Positions 8,933 through 18,074 of a stretch of DNA of 49,542 bases are shown here, one piece after another; within the stretch, counting starts at the first letter, position 1; every line of letters begins with the position of its first letter. Source of the stretch: Sphingobacteriia bacterium (GTDB lineage Bacteria > Bacteroidota > Bacteroidia > Chitinophagales > Chitinophagaceae); assembly GCA_015999745.1 (NCBI GenBank), contig JAECQP010000023.1, forward strand, positions 1 through 49,542, written 5' to 3'. A model generated the notes under the pieces. The model saw only the letters and a list, made by a program, of their open reading frames with translations. It had not been told where the DNA came from and searched no databases. The position numbers were made by a program, and so were the translations under genes.

Positions 8933-9604
8933 ATGGATGTAAAAATTGAACCGGGCTGGAAGGAAATACTTTGCAAAGAATTCAACCGGCCTTATTTTCT
9001 GCAGATTGCTGCGCATCTGAAGTCGGAAAAGGCCATGAATGCCATTATTTACCCGCCAGGGGGCCTGATTTTTAATGCATTTGAAAAAACACCCTGGGAT
9101 CAGGTAAAAGTGGTGATCCTGGGGCAGGATCCCTATCATGGGCCGGGTCAGGCGCATGGGCTGAGTTTCTCCGTACCAACGGGTGTAAAACCGCCCCCAT
9201 CCCTGGTCAATATTTTTAAAGAACTGAATTCGGATATCGGCATGCCCATTCCTCAAACAGGAAACCTGACCCCATGGGCGGAACAAGGCGTTTTGCTGTT
9301 AAATGCCGTGCTTACCGTAAGGGCCAATGAACCTGCCAGCCATGCTAAGATCGGCTGGATGGACTTCACCAATGCCGTCATCCAGAAAATTTCCAGCGAA
9401 AAGAAGGGCATTGTATTTCTATTGTGGGGTAAGTTTGCACACGAAAAACAAATTTTCATCGATGCTACCAGGCATCATATTCTCAAAGCAGCCCATCCTT
9501 CACCCTTCAGTGCAGACAAAGGTTTCTTTGGTTGCAGGCATTTCAGCAAAACCAATGAATTCCTGATGCTACAAGGGGTGGAACCCATTAACTGGCAATT
9601 GTGA
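8933..9604 (+). CDS. ung: Uracil-DNA glycosylase, family 1
   Basis: Removes uracil from DNA and so starts base-excision repair of deaminated cytosine. The start is the ATG at 8933 (MDVKIEPGW..., 223 residues); the longer frame upstream has no family similarity and would overlap the hairpin. The water-activating motif GQDPYHG has the catalytic Asp at residue 66. The minor-groove loop HPSPFSADKGFFGCRHF begins with His188. These are the two hallmark motifs of UNG family 1 (in E. coli the second reads HPSPLS), and the length is normal. Translation runs into plsC: the ung stop overlaps or nearly overlaps the plsC start, suggesting one mRNA. Confidence 0.96.
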   Translation: MDVKIEPGWKEILCKEFNRPYFLQIAAHLKSEKAMNAIIYPPGGLIFNAFEKTPWDQVKVVILGQDPYHGPGQAHGLSFSVPTGVKPPPSLVNIFKELNSDIGMPIPQTGNLTPWAEQGVLLLNAVLTVRANEPASHAKIGWMDFTNAVIQKISSEKKGIVFLLWGKFAHEKQIFIDATRHHILKAAHPSPFSADKGFFGCRHFSKTNEFLMLQGVEPINWQL

Positions 9605-9609
9605 AGATC

Positions 9610-10383
9610 ATGACAAATAAACAAGCAACAAAACAACCATTTCTAATGGCTCTTTTTCTGAACATATTCGCAAGGATCTGGGCCTTATGGGGGATCTTCA
9701 GTTTTATCGGTACTTTCCTGATCGCTATTATCCCTTCTTTTTTAACGGCGCTTTTTCCGGAGCCCCAGGGCATTCATTATTTTATAAAAGTGGCCAAGGC
9801 CTGGATGACCACCTGGCTTACGTTGGTAGGATGCCCGGTAACCTGCAAAGGGCAGGAACATTTCCGGAAAGGCAAAACCTATATTGTTACCTGCAACCAT
9901 AATTCATTACTCGATGTTCCGCTCTCCTCTCCGTTTATTCCGGGAGGAAATCAAACCATTGCCAAAAAGACCTTTACCAGGGTTCCGGTTTTTGGCTGGT
10001 ATTACGCCAGGGGGTCGGTGATTGTAGACAGAAATAGCGATTCCAGCAGAAGAAAGAGTTACGAACTCATGAAAAACGCATTGGAAATGGGCTATCATAT
10101 GTGTATATATCCTGAAGGTACCCGTAACCGTTCCGATCAACCTTTGAAAAAATTTTATGATGGCGCATTTAAATTGGCTGTGGGAACCGGGCATGCCATT
10201 ATTCCTGCCGTCATCTTCAATACCAAAAAAGCGCTGCCGGCCAATAAATTCTTTTACTTTCTACCGCATCGTTTGGCCATTCATTTCCTGCCTCCGGTAG
10301 AGCCGGATAACCTGAGTTCCGATGAGCTGAAAGACAAAGTTTACAGGATAATGAGCAACTATTATGTTACACACCAGTCCTGA
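9610..10383 (+). CDS. plsC: 1-acyl-sn-glycerol-3-phosphate acyltransferase (PlsC family)
   Basis: Acylates lysophosphatidic acid at sn-2 to form phosphatidic acid for membrane lipids. The acyltransferase HX4D motif is His97 to Asp102 in CNHNSLLDVP, and the second glycerophosphate-binding motif is YPEGTRNRS with Glu169. A hydrophobic segment at about residues 12-38 anchors it in the inner membrane. The start is either ATG at 9610 or GTG at 9601. The GTG would overlap the ung stop by 4 bases, while the ATG starts 5 bases after it; I prefer the ATG. It converges with lptD with only 9 bases between stops. Substrate choice within the PlsC family, for example ornithine-lipid or lyso-PA acylation, cannot be read from sequence alone. 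Confidence 0.92.
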   Translation: MTNKQATKQPFLMALFLNIFARIWALWGIFSFIGTFLIAIIPSFLTALFPEPQGIHYFIKVAKAWMTTWLTLVGCPVTCKGQEHFRKGKTYIVTCNHNSLLDVPLSSPFIPGGNQTIAKKTFTRVPVFGWYYARGSVIVDRNSDSSRRKSYELMKNALEMGYHMCIYPEGTRNRSDQPLKKFYDGAFKLAVGTGHAIIPAVIFNTKKALPANKFFYFLPHRLAIHFLPPVEPDNLSSDELKDKVYRIMSNYYVTHQS

Positions 10384-10392
10384 TGACTTTTA

Positions 10393-13086
10393 TCAGTAAG
10401 TTGAATTGGAGAAAGTACGGCTTCGGTTGATCCGCAGGTCTCTCAATATGCCCGACTTAGGATTCACCGTTATACTGAATGATCTGTACAGTCCCACCGG
10501 GTTGATATTAATGGATAACTGCCAGCAGTGCATCTCGCGGGTAATAAAAGTGCTTAATTGTTGCAGGCTTCTCCTGGTAATATCATAATACCCGGTCGCT
10601 CCGATCTTCCACTTGTCCGTGAGGCTGAAGTCCCCGTTTACATTCAGTGTAGAGTAGGTTTGTGTGGTAAACCCGCTGTAATCGGGTTTTATCATCCGCG
10701 TAAAGTTGAGTGAATAAGAAAGGGTCAGGTTCCAGGGAATATTGAAATCGGTAAACTCCGCAGGGTTGGCCCTTGCAAACTGAAGCTGCCGCTGTTGCTC
10801 GTCGGGCGTCATGAATGGATCTACCGGAATGTCTTTTTTATCATCCTCTTTTCCATCTTTCGACTTACTCCTGAATGAAGTGGAAATAGCAATATTACCA
10901 CTGGTGATTCTACCGAATTTAAAACGGGCAGGATCAAGTATCAGCTTGTTTACACGGTATCCCATATTGTCTACATCGTACGGATCAAGGGAGGCGCCCG
11001 CATTGATATTGATTTTCTCAAACAAGGTACTCCTGGCATAGAGGCTGATATTACCAACCTGGAAACTATCTGCCAAAAAGTTATACGAGGAGTTGAATCC
11101 GAATCCATCAATCAGTTTGATCTTCTTGCCTTTTTTGTTGGCAGTATCTTTCAGATCACGCACTTTCATCTCCAGCAGGTTATCAATACCGAATCCCATG
11201 CCCCCAAATGAACCTTCTCCAAAGGAACCGTTGATGCTGCCATCATAATAAGAATACCGGAGTTGTCTGCCGCTGGTGTCCACCTGAATGGTCTTGTGAT
11301 ATGCGGCGCCAAAATCCGGCTGATAGTTGATAGAAATAGTAGGTCTGATTTCATGACGGATGGCCATCACCTTGCTGGTTGGCTTGAATTTATAGGTGCC
11401 AAAGATCCGGGTGTTCAATCCCAGCCCAAAACTCATTTGTCTTGCCGTGTAAAGACCTCTCTGGCGCAGGGTATCTACTTTGCCAGCGGTATCATTCCAG
11501 CTTCTGATCATCCGCTGGCCATACCATCTTTCCTGGTACGATACGCTGGGAGATATGGTAACGGGACCAAGCGCCGGAAGCGATAAAGTGATTGGTAAGT
11601 TATGGGATGCACCGTACTGCATGGTATCGAGCAGGCGGTTCATGCTGAATGCCGTATCATAAAAAGACAACTGGTTCTGAAAATTACCACTGTATCCAAT
11701 ACCGATTTTTTCATACCATTTGCCCGAACCTACTTTCTCTTTTTCCTGGAAGGGATAGAAAGTGACCACATTAAAATTGACGGTGGGCAGGTTCATATTT
11801 ACCAGGCGTGTATTGCTGTTCTGGTTATGGTTCAGGTTCACCGACATATTGTATTTACCCCTCCAGTCTTTACTATAACTTACAGAAGAGCTTAACTGGT
11901 TCTGGAAGTTGATATACGGGTTATTCAATACGGTTTGATTGTACCGGCTGCTACCAAAGTTTACGTTGGCAGAGAAAGAGGTACCCGGCCTGGCCTTACT
12001 GTCCCTGCTGTGAGACCAGTTGATCATAAAGGAACTGAACTTGGTAAACTCATCGCTGCTGGTTAAACTCCGGTTCAGGGTTTTGGTGTTCTGCAGGGAA
12101 ATATTCAGGTTGCCGCTAAACGCATACCGCCTGATGTATTTGGAGTTCAGGTTCAGGCTCCATCCACCGAAAGAATAAATATTGGTTCTTGCGGTAACAT
12201 CCACATTGTCGCTCAAAACTTTGTAGTAGCCCAATCCTTCCAGGCCCAATCCAAAATCGGGGCTTGCGTTAAACATAGGGGTCAGTATACCGGAATGCCG
12301 CCCTTTGTTGAGCGGAAAGATCCCGAAGGGAATCCCGATTGGCAGGGGAACACCTTCAAATTCAGGAAAGGTTGGACCCGCAATCCCCAGCTTATTATTG
12401 ATGATCTTCATTTTACTGGTGCGGAAATTGAAGTGCGGCGTATCCAGGTTACAGGTCGTAAAACGGGCCCTGCTTGCAAAGATTTCATTGGCGCTGACTT
12501 TTTTCAGATTCACCGCGTTCATGAAAATCTCCCCTTCCTGAAAAAAAGTATTCTTAATCAACCCTTTACCGGTTTTCATATTGTAAAAAATAGAATCGCT
12601 GACCGATTTCATTTGCCCCTGGGTGAACTGGGGCTTGCTCAGCGGGTTGCCGGTGGAATCGAGGGAGCCGTAAGCTTTCACCAGTTGTGCCTGTTGATCG
12701 TACCGGATGGTGGCAGCTTCCAGCTTCAGATCGGTATAATCCACTTTGGCTTTGCCATACAGGAAAAATTCCCTGGAAGGAATAATCAATACCCCTGAAT
12801 CCTCCGCCACATACATGATGGGTGCATCAATAGAGTCCCTTGAAATACGGATGGTATCCACCGTGGAAACCATACTGTCTTTCTTCGGATTCAGGCTATC
12901 CTTGCCGGATAGCGGTTTTTTACCCGGAATGGTATCTTTCTTATTCGGAATCGTATCTTTTAGCGTAACGGATGGCATCATCGGAGTGCCAAACACTTCA
13001 CCTATATGAAATGTTAATATCCCCACAAATAGGGTTAGTACAATAGCCAGCTGCGTTTTTACGTTAATTTTGCGGGTTCTGCTCAT
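10393..13086 (-). CDS. lptD: LptD/OstA-family outer-membrane LPS-assembly protein
   Basis: Predicted outer-membrane barrel that inserts LPS or lipooligosaccharide into the outer leaflet. After a membrane-spanning or signal segment (about residues 10-36) comes a low-complexity Lys/Asp/Ser/Pro linker with a repeated KDTIP unit. An OstA-like periplasmic domain follows, with segments such as YGKAKVDYTDLKLEA and TRKI-type beta repeats up to about residue 230. The rest, to about residue 895, is a barrel of alternating strands ending NRSRTFSNSTY. The typical Bacteroidota annotation is putative LPS assembly protein LptD. The start is ATG at 13084-13086; an in-frame GTG two codons upstream is possible. 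It is divergent from the amidase/MCE/OstA genes, which fits joint envelope biogenesis. No LptE partner is seen here. Confidence 0.85.
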   Translation of the reverse strand: MSRTRKINVKTQLAIVLTLFVGILTFHIGEVFGTPMMPSVTLKDTIPNKKDTIPGKKPLSGKDSLNPKKDSMVSTVDTIRISRDSIDAPIMYVAEDSGVLIIPSREFFLYGKAKVDYTDLKLEAATIRYDQQAQLVKAYGSLDSTGNPLSKPQFTQGQMKSVSDSIFYNMKTGKGLIKNTFFQEGEIFMNAVNLKKVSANEIFASRARFTTCNLDTPHFNFRTSKMKIINNKLGIAGPTFPEFEGVPLPIGIPFGIFPLNKGRHSGILTPMFNASPDFGLGLEGLGYYKVLSDNVDVTARTNIYSFGGWSLNLNSKYIRRYAFSGNLNISLQNTKTLNRSLTSSDEFTKFSSFMINWSHSRDSKARPGTSFSANVNFGSSRYNQTVLNNPYINFQNQLSSSVSYSKDWRGKYNMSVNLNHNQNSNTRLVNMNLPTVNFNVVTFYPFQEKEKVGSGKWYEKIGIGYSGNFQNQLSFYDTAFSMNRLLDTMQYGASHNLPITLSLPALGPVTISPSVSYQERWYGQRMIRSWNDTAGKVDTLRQRGLYTARQMSFGLGLNTRIFGTYKFKPTSKVMAIRHEIRPTISINYQPDFGAAYHKTIQVDTSGRQLRYSYYDGSINGSFGEGSFGGMGFGIDNLLEMKVRDLKDTANKKGKKIKLIDGFGFNSSYNFLADSFQVGNISLYARSTLFEKININAGASLDPYDVDNMGYRVNKLILDPARFKFGRITSGNIAISTSFRSKSKDGKEDDKKDIPVDPFMTPDEQQRQLQFARANPAEFTDFNIPWNLTLSYSLNFTRMIKPDYSGFTTQTYSTLNVNGDFSLTDKWKIGATGYYDITRRSLQQLSTFITREMHCWQLSININPVGLYRSFSITVNPKSGILRDLRINRSRTFSNSTY

Positions 13087-13096
13087 GGTCACGCCG

Positions 13097-13104
13097 CAAA
13101 ATTA
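13097..13104 (-). promoter_or_regulatory. -7 promoter element for lptD
   Basis: On the minus strand the sequence reads TAATTTTG, a full match to the Bacteroidota TAnnTTTG element, only 10 bases from the lptD ATG. No clear -33 TTTG is present (TTTA lies near the expected place). A very short leader is implied. Confidence 0.4.
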
Positions 13105-13157
13105 GGGTCTAAACGGTGTAATTGGGTAAATCGCATAGATTCGTTTAATGAAATGAT

Positions 13158-14105
13158 ATGATGAGAAGACAATTTGCTGCTTTTATTTTGTTAAGCTTTG
13201 GGTTAATTTCATTATCGTCTTTTACAGACAGGGATAAAGGACCTGCCCAGAAACAGCCTTTGAAACGGATTGTAATTGACCCCGGTCATGGCGGTTCGGA
13301 TGGCGGGGCCCGTGGAAAATATTCCAATGAAAAGGATATAGCGCTGGCTATTGCGCTGAAGCTTGAGAAAATGATGGGTGAGGCCATTCCGGATGTTGAT
13401 ATCGTTATGACCCGAAGAACGGATGTATTTGATCATGTAACCAAAAAGGCCGAGATCGCAAATCAGGCAAAGGGCGATTTATTCCTTTGTATCCACGTAA
13501 ATGATGCCCTGCCACAGAAACACAGCGAATTCATTGGTTATAAAACAGAGGTCTCCTATAAAGGAAAAGGGAAAAAAAGAAAAAAAATAACCCGAAAAGT
13601 AAAGCAATACCGTACCTGGACTACACCTAACCCTGCCAGGGGAACGGAAACATTTATCTACCCGGTAGATAAAACCAGTGGCCGTATGAACGCGCTGAGT
13701 AAAAATGAAGACATTGGAATGGACAGTGCTTCCCTGATAGCCATGCAGGAACTGGAGAAAAATGACCCTACCAAAATGATGTTGCTGAGCATGAAAACCC
13801 AAACCTTTTTTCAGCGCAGCGCTGATCTGGCTCTCACCATTGAGGAAGAATTTAAAAAAGTGGGCCGGGTAAGCAGGGAGGCCAAACAGCGTAAGGAAGG
13901 TATTTTTGTACTGTACGCGGTTGCCATGCCCGCTGTATTGGTGGAGACTGGGTTTATCTCCAATCCGGAAGAAGAAGACTACCTGAACAGCGAAGAAGGA
14001 CAGACAGAAATCTGTGATGTACTCGTCAAAGCAATAAAGCGGTATAAATTTTCTTTGGAGAAGCAGTTTACCAATACCGGAAGCTCCGCAGCACCCCGCA
14101 AATAA
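13158..14105 (+). CDS. N-acetylmuramoyl-L-alanine amidase, Amidase_3 (AmiC-like)
   Basis: Cleaves the MurNAc-L-Ala amide bond of peptidoglycan during cell separation or remodelling. Signal peptide at residues 1-22 (MMRRQFAAFILLSFG...). The zinc and catalytic residues of the family are visible: His44 in VIDPGHGGSDGG, Glu58 in YSNEKDIA, His113 in CIHVND and Glu263 in VLVETGF. Between His113 and Glu263 there is a long insertion containing a very basic patch at about residues 135-149. The 315-residue length includes this insertion. No LysM or AMIN domain is present. It is the first gene of a series with the MCE protein, OstA-like protein and NhaA. Two adjacent ATG codons make the exact start uncertain by one residue. 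Confidence 0.93.
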   Translation: MMRRQFAAFILLSFGLISLSSFTDRDKGPAQKQPLKRIVIDPGHGGSDGGARGKYSNEKDIALAIALKLEKMMGEAIPDVDIVMTRRTDVFDHVTKKAEIANQAKGDLFLCIHVNDALPQKHSEFIGYKTEVSYKGKGKKRKKITRKVKQYRTWTTPNPARGTETFIYPVDKTSGRMNALSKNEDIGMDSASLIAMQELEKNDPTKMMLLSMKTQTFFQRSADLALTIEEEFKKVGRVSREAKQRKEGIFVLYAVAMPAVLVETGFISNPEEEDYLNSEEGQTEICDVLVKAIKRYKFSLEKQFTNTGSSAAPRK

Positions 14106-14146
14106 CTCCTTCTGCTTATTTTAACAGTTTACCCGTTTAGAAACCA

Positions 14147-14154
14147 TAAATTTG
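14147..14154 (+). promoter_or_regulatory. -7 promoter element for the MCE gene
   Basis: TAAATTTG matches TAnnTTTG and lies 60 bases upstream of the MCE start, inside the 109-bp gap after the amidase. No well-spaced -33 TTTG is visible. It may give the MCE-OstA-NhaA genes a promoter of their own. Confidence 0.4.
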
Positions 14155-14214
14155 TTGCCTTAACCGGTACCAATTCAGTGTGCCTGTTATCCAGAAAAAC
14201 AACAGCCGATACAG

Positions 14215-15222
14215 ATGAAAATTTCGAATGAAACAAAAGTTGGGGCCTTAACCGCCGTTGCCATTACCTTATTAATACTGGGATTCAACTTCCTGAAGGG
14301 GAAAACCATCCTGCAAACGGGTAATTATCTCCACGCTAAGTACAAGGATACAAAGAAAGTAATGGTATCCAATCCTGTATTTATCAACGGGTTCCAGGTG
14401 GGTGCCGTTTCTGATATTGAAAATGAGGATGAAACACTTTCCAATATCGTGGTTACCATTAAACTGAAGGGAGACTACCAGATCCCTGCGAATTCGATTG
14501 CAGCCATTAACAGCAACCCGCTGGGAACACCCAGTATCGAAATTACGCTGGGAGACGATAAAAAGTTCTTGCAGCCCGGGGATACGCTCCGCACAGTAGA
14601 ATCTGCCGGAATCCTGAGTGGTGTAATGGAAAAAATCACCCCCGTGGCCGATCAGTTGAAAACCACCATTCATACCCTGGACAGTGTAATGAAAAATATC
14701 AATACCATCTTTGACCCTACCACTAAAAACAACCTGCAATCGGTGATCGCTAATGTAAACAAAACCACCGCCAGCCTGGTGGCTTCCTCAGCTTCCTTAC
14801 AGGAAATGATGAACCAGCAGACCGGCACCATTGCGCAATCCATGAAAAACGTCAATAGTTTTACCAAAAACCTCAGTAATAATAACGACAAGATCACCCG
14901 TTCGCTGGAGAGTGTTGAAAAAGCTACGGGTAATTTTGCCCAGGCAGATATCAGCGGCTCTGTGGAGCAGTTAAAGCAGGCGATCCGTAACCTGAACGAT
15001 GTTGTTGCCAAAATGAATTCAACCGATGGTTCTTTGGGAAAACTGATCAACGACCAGTCGCTTTACAACAATCTTAACAATACTATAAGAAGCGCTAACA
15101 TACTGGTAGATGATCTTCGTATGCATCCGAAGCGGTATGTCAGTATCTCCGTATTTGGAAAAAAAGACAAATCCGGGCCGCTGATGGCTCCTTTGGCTGA
15201 TTCTGCAAAGACTTCAAATTAA
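14215..15222 (+). CDS. MCE/MlaD-family lipid-transport protein
   Basis: A 335-residue protein with one N-terminal membrane helix (about residues 8-28), then a single MCE domain (about 34-115, including VFINGFQVGAVSDIE and NPLGTPSIEITLG). A long helical, coiled-coil-prone C-terminus of repeated Asn/Ser/Lys heptads follows to about residue 300. MCE proteins form hexameric rings that carry phospholipids between inner and outer membrane. No MlaE permease, MlaF ATPase or second MCE gene is nearby, so partners must be elsewhere. The stop TAA overlaps the ATG of the OstA-like gene by one base (TAATG), implying translational coupling and a shared role in the outer-membrane lipid pathway. Confidence 0.9.
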   Translation: MKISNETKVGALTAVAITLLILGFNFLKGKTILQTGNYLHAKYKDTKKVMVSNPVFINGFQVGAVSDIENEDETLSNIVVTIKLKGDYQIPANSIAAINSNPLGTPSIEITLGDDKKFLQPGDTLRTVESAGILSGVMEKITPVADQLKTTIHTLDSVMKNINTIFDPTTKNNLQSVIANVNKTTASLVASSASLQEMMNQQTGTIAQSMKNVNSFTKNLSNNNDKITRSLESVEKATGNFAQADISGSVEQLKQAIRNLNDVVAKMNSTDGSLGKLINDQSLYNNLNNTIRSANILVDDLRMHPKRYVSISVFGKKDKSGPLMAPLADSAKTSN

Positions 15223-16856
15223 TGGTGGTTAAAATTTGTTCATACCTGTTTTTTTTATGGATCCCTGCTCTCCTGTTGGCACAGCGTACCGATACGGATT
15301 CGGCGGCGAAGGAAGGAAAGCGGCTGGATATCGTATTCGCCGATCGTTATAATTACCAGAAACTGGATTCTGCCAATGAATTTATTTCATTGGCAGGACG
15401 GGTACAGGTAAAACAGGAGAATACCTTGTTCTTTGCAGACAGCGCTGTGCTTAACAGGCAGCTGAATATGCTGGAAGCCTTTGGGAATGTTCATATTAAT
15501 GACGCAGACAGCATCCATACTTATGCGCAGTATATGCGTTACCAGGGCAAGGAAAAGAAAGCTTATCTGAGAACAAAAGTGAAACTGACCGATGGTAAGG
15601 GCGTTTTAACAACGGATGAACTTGAATACGATGTTACTGTTAAGATCGGCACTTACCTGAAGGGGGGCAAAGTAGTGAATAAAAAATCTACCCTCACCAG
15701 TGTGGAGGGTTACTACTACGGAGATACCCGCGATGTGATCTTTAAAAGAAAAGTAGTGATGACAGATCCGGAAAATAAAATCACCGGGGATACCCTGCAA
15801 TACAATACGGGTACGGAAATTGCCACTTTCACCTCTCCTACGGTTATTGTAAACACCAGGGAGAAACGCACCATCAAAACCAGGGAAGGATATTACGACA
15901 TGAGGAACAAGAAAGCGGAACTCTATAAGCGTTCGGTGATCGAAGACAGTTCTTATACCTTCACTGCCGATGATATGGCTTTTGATGATTCAACCGGTTT
16001 AAGTGAGTTCAGGGGCAATGCCGTTTACAGAGGAAAAGATACTGCACAGGGTTTTGATATGATTGCCAACAATATCAGGACCAATAAAAAAAACAATTCA
16101 CTGATCGCCACCCAAAATCCTTTGTTACTGATTAAACAGGGTGCTGACTCCATCTTTATAACAGCCGATACTTTATATACGGCCAAACTCTCGGATCTGA
16201 TGAAGAAAAGGAAAGTGCCGCAGATCAGAGACAGTTTACCAGTACCCGCGAAGCCGATGGTTACAGATAAGAACAGCGAAGACAGTAGTGATAAATTTTT
16301 CGAGGCCTATTTTAACGTACGAATTTTCTCTGATTCGCTTCAGGCAGTGGGCGACAGTTTATTTTATTCCCTGAAAGACTCTGTGTTTCGTTTATTCAAA
16401 AGCCCGATTGTATGGGCGCAGGAAAATCAAATCACCGGAGATACCATTTATCTTTTCCTGAAAGAAAAGAAACCGGAACGTTTATTTGTGTTCGAAAATG
16501 CCATGGCCATTAACCGGGTAGACAGTTCCGGCTATTTCAACCAGTTAAAGGGAACTACCATCAATGCCTTGTTTACAGACGGAAAAATCAGTTCCATGCG
16601 GGCAAAGGGCAATGCAGGCAATGTGTATTACGCCACAGATGAAGAAAAACGATTCATAGGGGTCAATAAATCGAGCGCTGATGTAATTGATGTGTTTTTT
16701 GAAGACAGTAAACCCCAACGGGTGGTATTTCTGAGAAACCTGGAGGGTATGTCGTATCCCATGCGGCAGGTGAACCACGATGAATTAAAGCTTCGTAACT
16801 TTAAATGGCTTGCAGATAAGCGGCCTAAAACCAAATTTGATATTCTTTCCAATTAA
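15222..16856 (+). CDS. OstA/LptA-like LPS-transport bridge protein
   Basis: A 544-residue secreted protein with a signal peptide (cleavage after ALLLAQ, about residue 21). The mature part is a run of beta-jellyroll repeats of the OstA/LptA type, seen as repeats like FADSAVLNRQLNMLEAFGNV, ADSIHTYAQYMRYQ, ITGDTLQYNTGTEIATF and ITGDTIYLFLKEKKPER. The protein is far longer than E. coli LptA (about 185 residues) and probably forms an extended groove across the periplasm to LptD, which is encoded divergently a few genes away. It has no lipobox. It is translationally coupled to the MCE gene upstream and is followed 10 bases later by nhaA. Confidence 0.85.
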   Translation: MVVKICSYLFFLWIPALLLAQRTDTDSAAKEGKRLDIVFADRYNYQKLDSANEFISLAGRVQVKQENTLFFADSAVLNRQLNMLEAFGNVHINDADSIHTYAQYMRYQGKEKKAYLRTKVKLTDGKGVLTTDELEYDVTVKIGTYLKGGKVVNKKSTLTSVEGYYYGDTRDVIFKRKVVMTDPENKITGDTLQYNTGTEIATFTSPTVIVNTREKRTIKTREGYYDMRNKKAELYKRSVIEDSSYTFTADDMAFDDSTGLSEFRGNAVYRGKDTAQGFDMIANNIRTNKKNNSLIATQNPLLLIKQGADSIFITADTLYTAKLSDLMKKRKVPQIRDSLPVPAKPMVTDKNSEDSSDKFFEAYFNVRIFSDSLQAVGDSLFYSLKDSVFRLFKSPIVWAQENQITGDTIYLFLKEKKPERLFVFENAMAINRVDSSGYFNQLKGTTINALFTDGKISSMRAKGNAGNVYYATDEEKRFIGVNKSSADVIDVFFEDSKPQRVVFLRNLEGMSYPMRQVNHDELKLRNFKWLADKRPKTKFDILSN

Positions 16857-16866
16857 AGCGGAACAC

Positions 16867-18069
16867 ATGGCATTCTTTTCATTTTTGAGGCATGGCTTTC
16901 TTGACCCGCTCAAAGAATTCTTCAACGACAGCAAAGCGATAGGAATTACTCTTTTGTCCTGTACGGTTATATCCCTCCTGCTATCCAACCTTGGGGTTAC
17001 CGCCGAATGGTATAAAAATCTGTGGGTATTCAGTTTTGACGGAACCGAACATCATGTAGTTCATGTTGGGAAGCTGATTCTTCCGAACGCTGTTTTGCCG
17101 GTTATAAACGACCTGCTGATGACTGTTTTCTTTTTCCTGGCAGGAATGGAAATTAAGCGCGAAATGGCAGAAGGCGAACTGTCTTCTATTCGCCAGTCGC
17201 TCCTGCCCGTTGTAGCCGCAGTTGGGGGGATGCTTGCACCTGCAATTATTTACGGCCTGCTGAATAAAGGAACAGGTTTTACAAACGGATGGGCTGTTCC
17301 GATGGCAACAGATATTGCATTTACGCTGGGAGTGGCTTCCCTCTTAGGTAACCGGATACCGGTTGCATTAAAAGTGTTTCTTACCGCATTGGCCATCATA
17401 GACGACCTGGGTGCGATCATTGTGATTGCCCTGTTTTATGGCGGGCAGATCCAACTCTTGTACATTGTGCTAAGCCTAAGCATTCTGTTCATTCTATGGC
17501 AAATGCTCCGTTATAAGATCCCGCTTGGCTGGTATCATTGGGTACTGGCCATATTGCTCTGGTACTGCATGTTCAACTCTGGTATACATGCCACAGTTGC
17601 CGGTGTGGCTTTCGCGTTTCTGATCCCGGTGAATCAACTCAGCCGGCTGGAAATGAAACTGCATCATCCTGTTTATTTTGGGATCATGCCGTTATTTGCA
17701 CTGGCTAACACGGCCATCTCATTTCCGGCAAATAGTTTGGATGCACTAAATTCCAGTTATAGCTGGGGAATTGTCGCGGGGCTGTTGATTGGTAAACCAC
17801 TCGGAATCTGCGGTGCCTGTTACCTCATGACCCTGAAAAAATGGGCAGACCTTCCCGCAGCAACCAACTGGCATCAAATCATCGGCGCGGGCATATTGGC
17901 CGGGATCGGTTTTACAATGAGTATCTTCATTTCAACACTGGCATTCCTGAATACCAGTGAACAGGACATTGCAAAAATGGCGGTATTACTGGCATCTTTC
18001 CTGGCAATGATCACAGGATATATTTGGTTTTTAACGGGTCAAAAAAACAGCCAGGGACTGGAAGAATAA
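16867..18069 (+). CDS. nhaA: Na+/H+ antiporter NhaA
   Basis: Exchanges external protons for internal Na+ across the inner membrane, for pH and sodium homeostasis. 400 residues with about 12 membrane helices. The ion-binding pair Asp179-Asp180 is seen in ALAIIDDLGAII, matching Asp163-Asp164 of E. coli NhaA. The preceding VPMATDIAFTLGV segment carries the unwound-helix TDxxF motif. The start is the ATG at 16867 (MAFFSFLRHGFL...); the longer frame extends back into the OstA gene and is not credible. It sits 10 bases after the OstA-like stop and 5 bases before the Omp85-like gene, so it is probably carried on the same mRNA, although it has no evident link to LPS transport. Confidence 0.96.
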   Translation: MAFFSFLRHGFLDPLKEFFNDSKAIGITLLSCTVISLLLSNLGVTAEWYKNLWVFSFDGTEHHVVHVGKLILPNAVLPVINDLLMTVFFFLAGMEIKREMAEGELSSIRQSLLPVVAAVGGMLAPAIIYGLLNKGTGFTNGWAVPMATDIAFTLGVASLLGNRIPVALKVFLTALAIIDDLGAIIVIALFYGGQIQLLYIVLSLSILFILWQMLRYKIPLGWYHWVLAILLWYCMFNSGIHATVAGVAFAFLIPVNQLSRLEMKLHHPVYFGIMPLFALANTAISFPANSLDALNSSYSWGIVAGLLIGKPLGICGACYLMTLKKWADLPAATNWHQIIGAGILAGIGFTMSIFISTLAFLNTSEQDIAKMAVLLASFLAMITGYIWFLTGQKNSQGLEE

Positions 18070-18074
18070 AATAT

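Noticed and set aside
16810..16866. Longer N-terminus for NhaA
   Set aside because: It extends back into the OstA-like gene and has no hydrophobic or family-like content.
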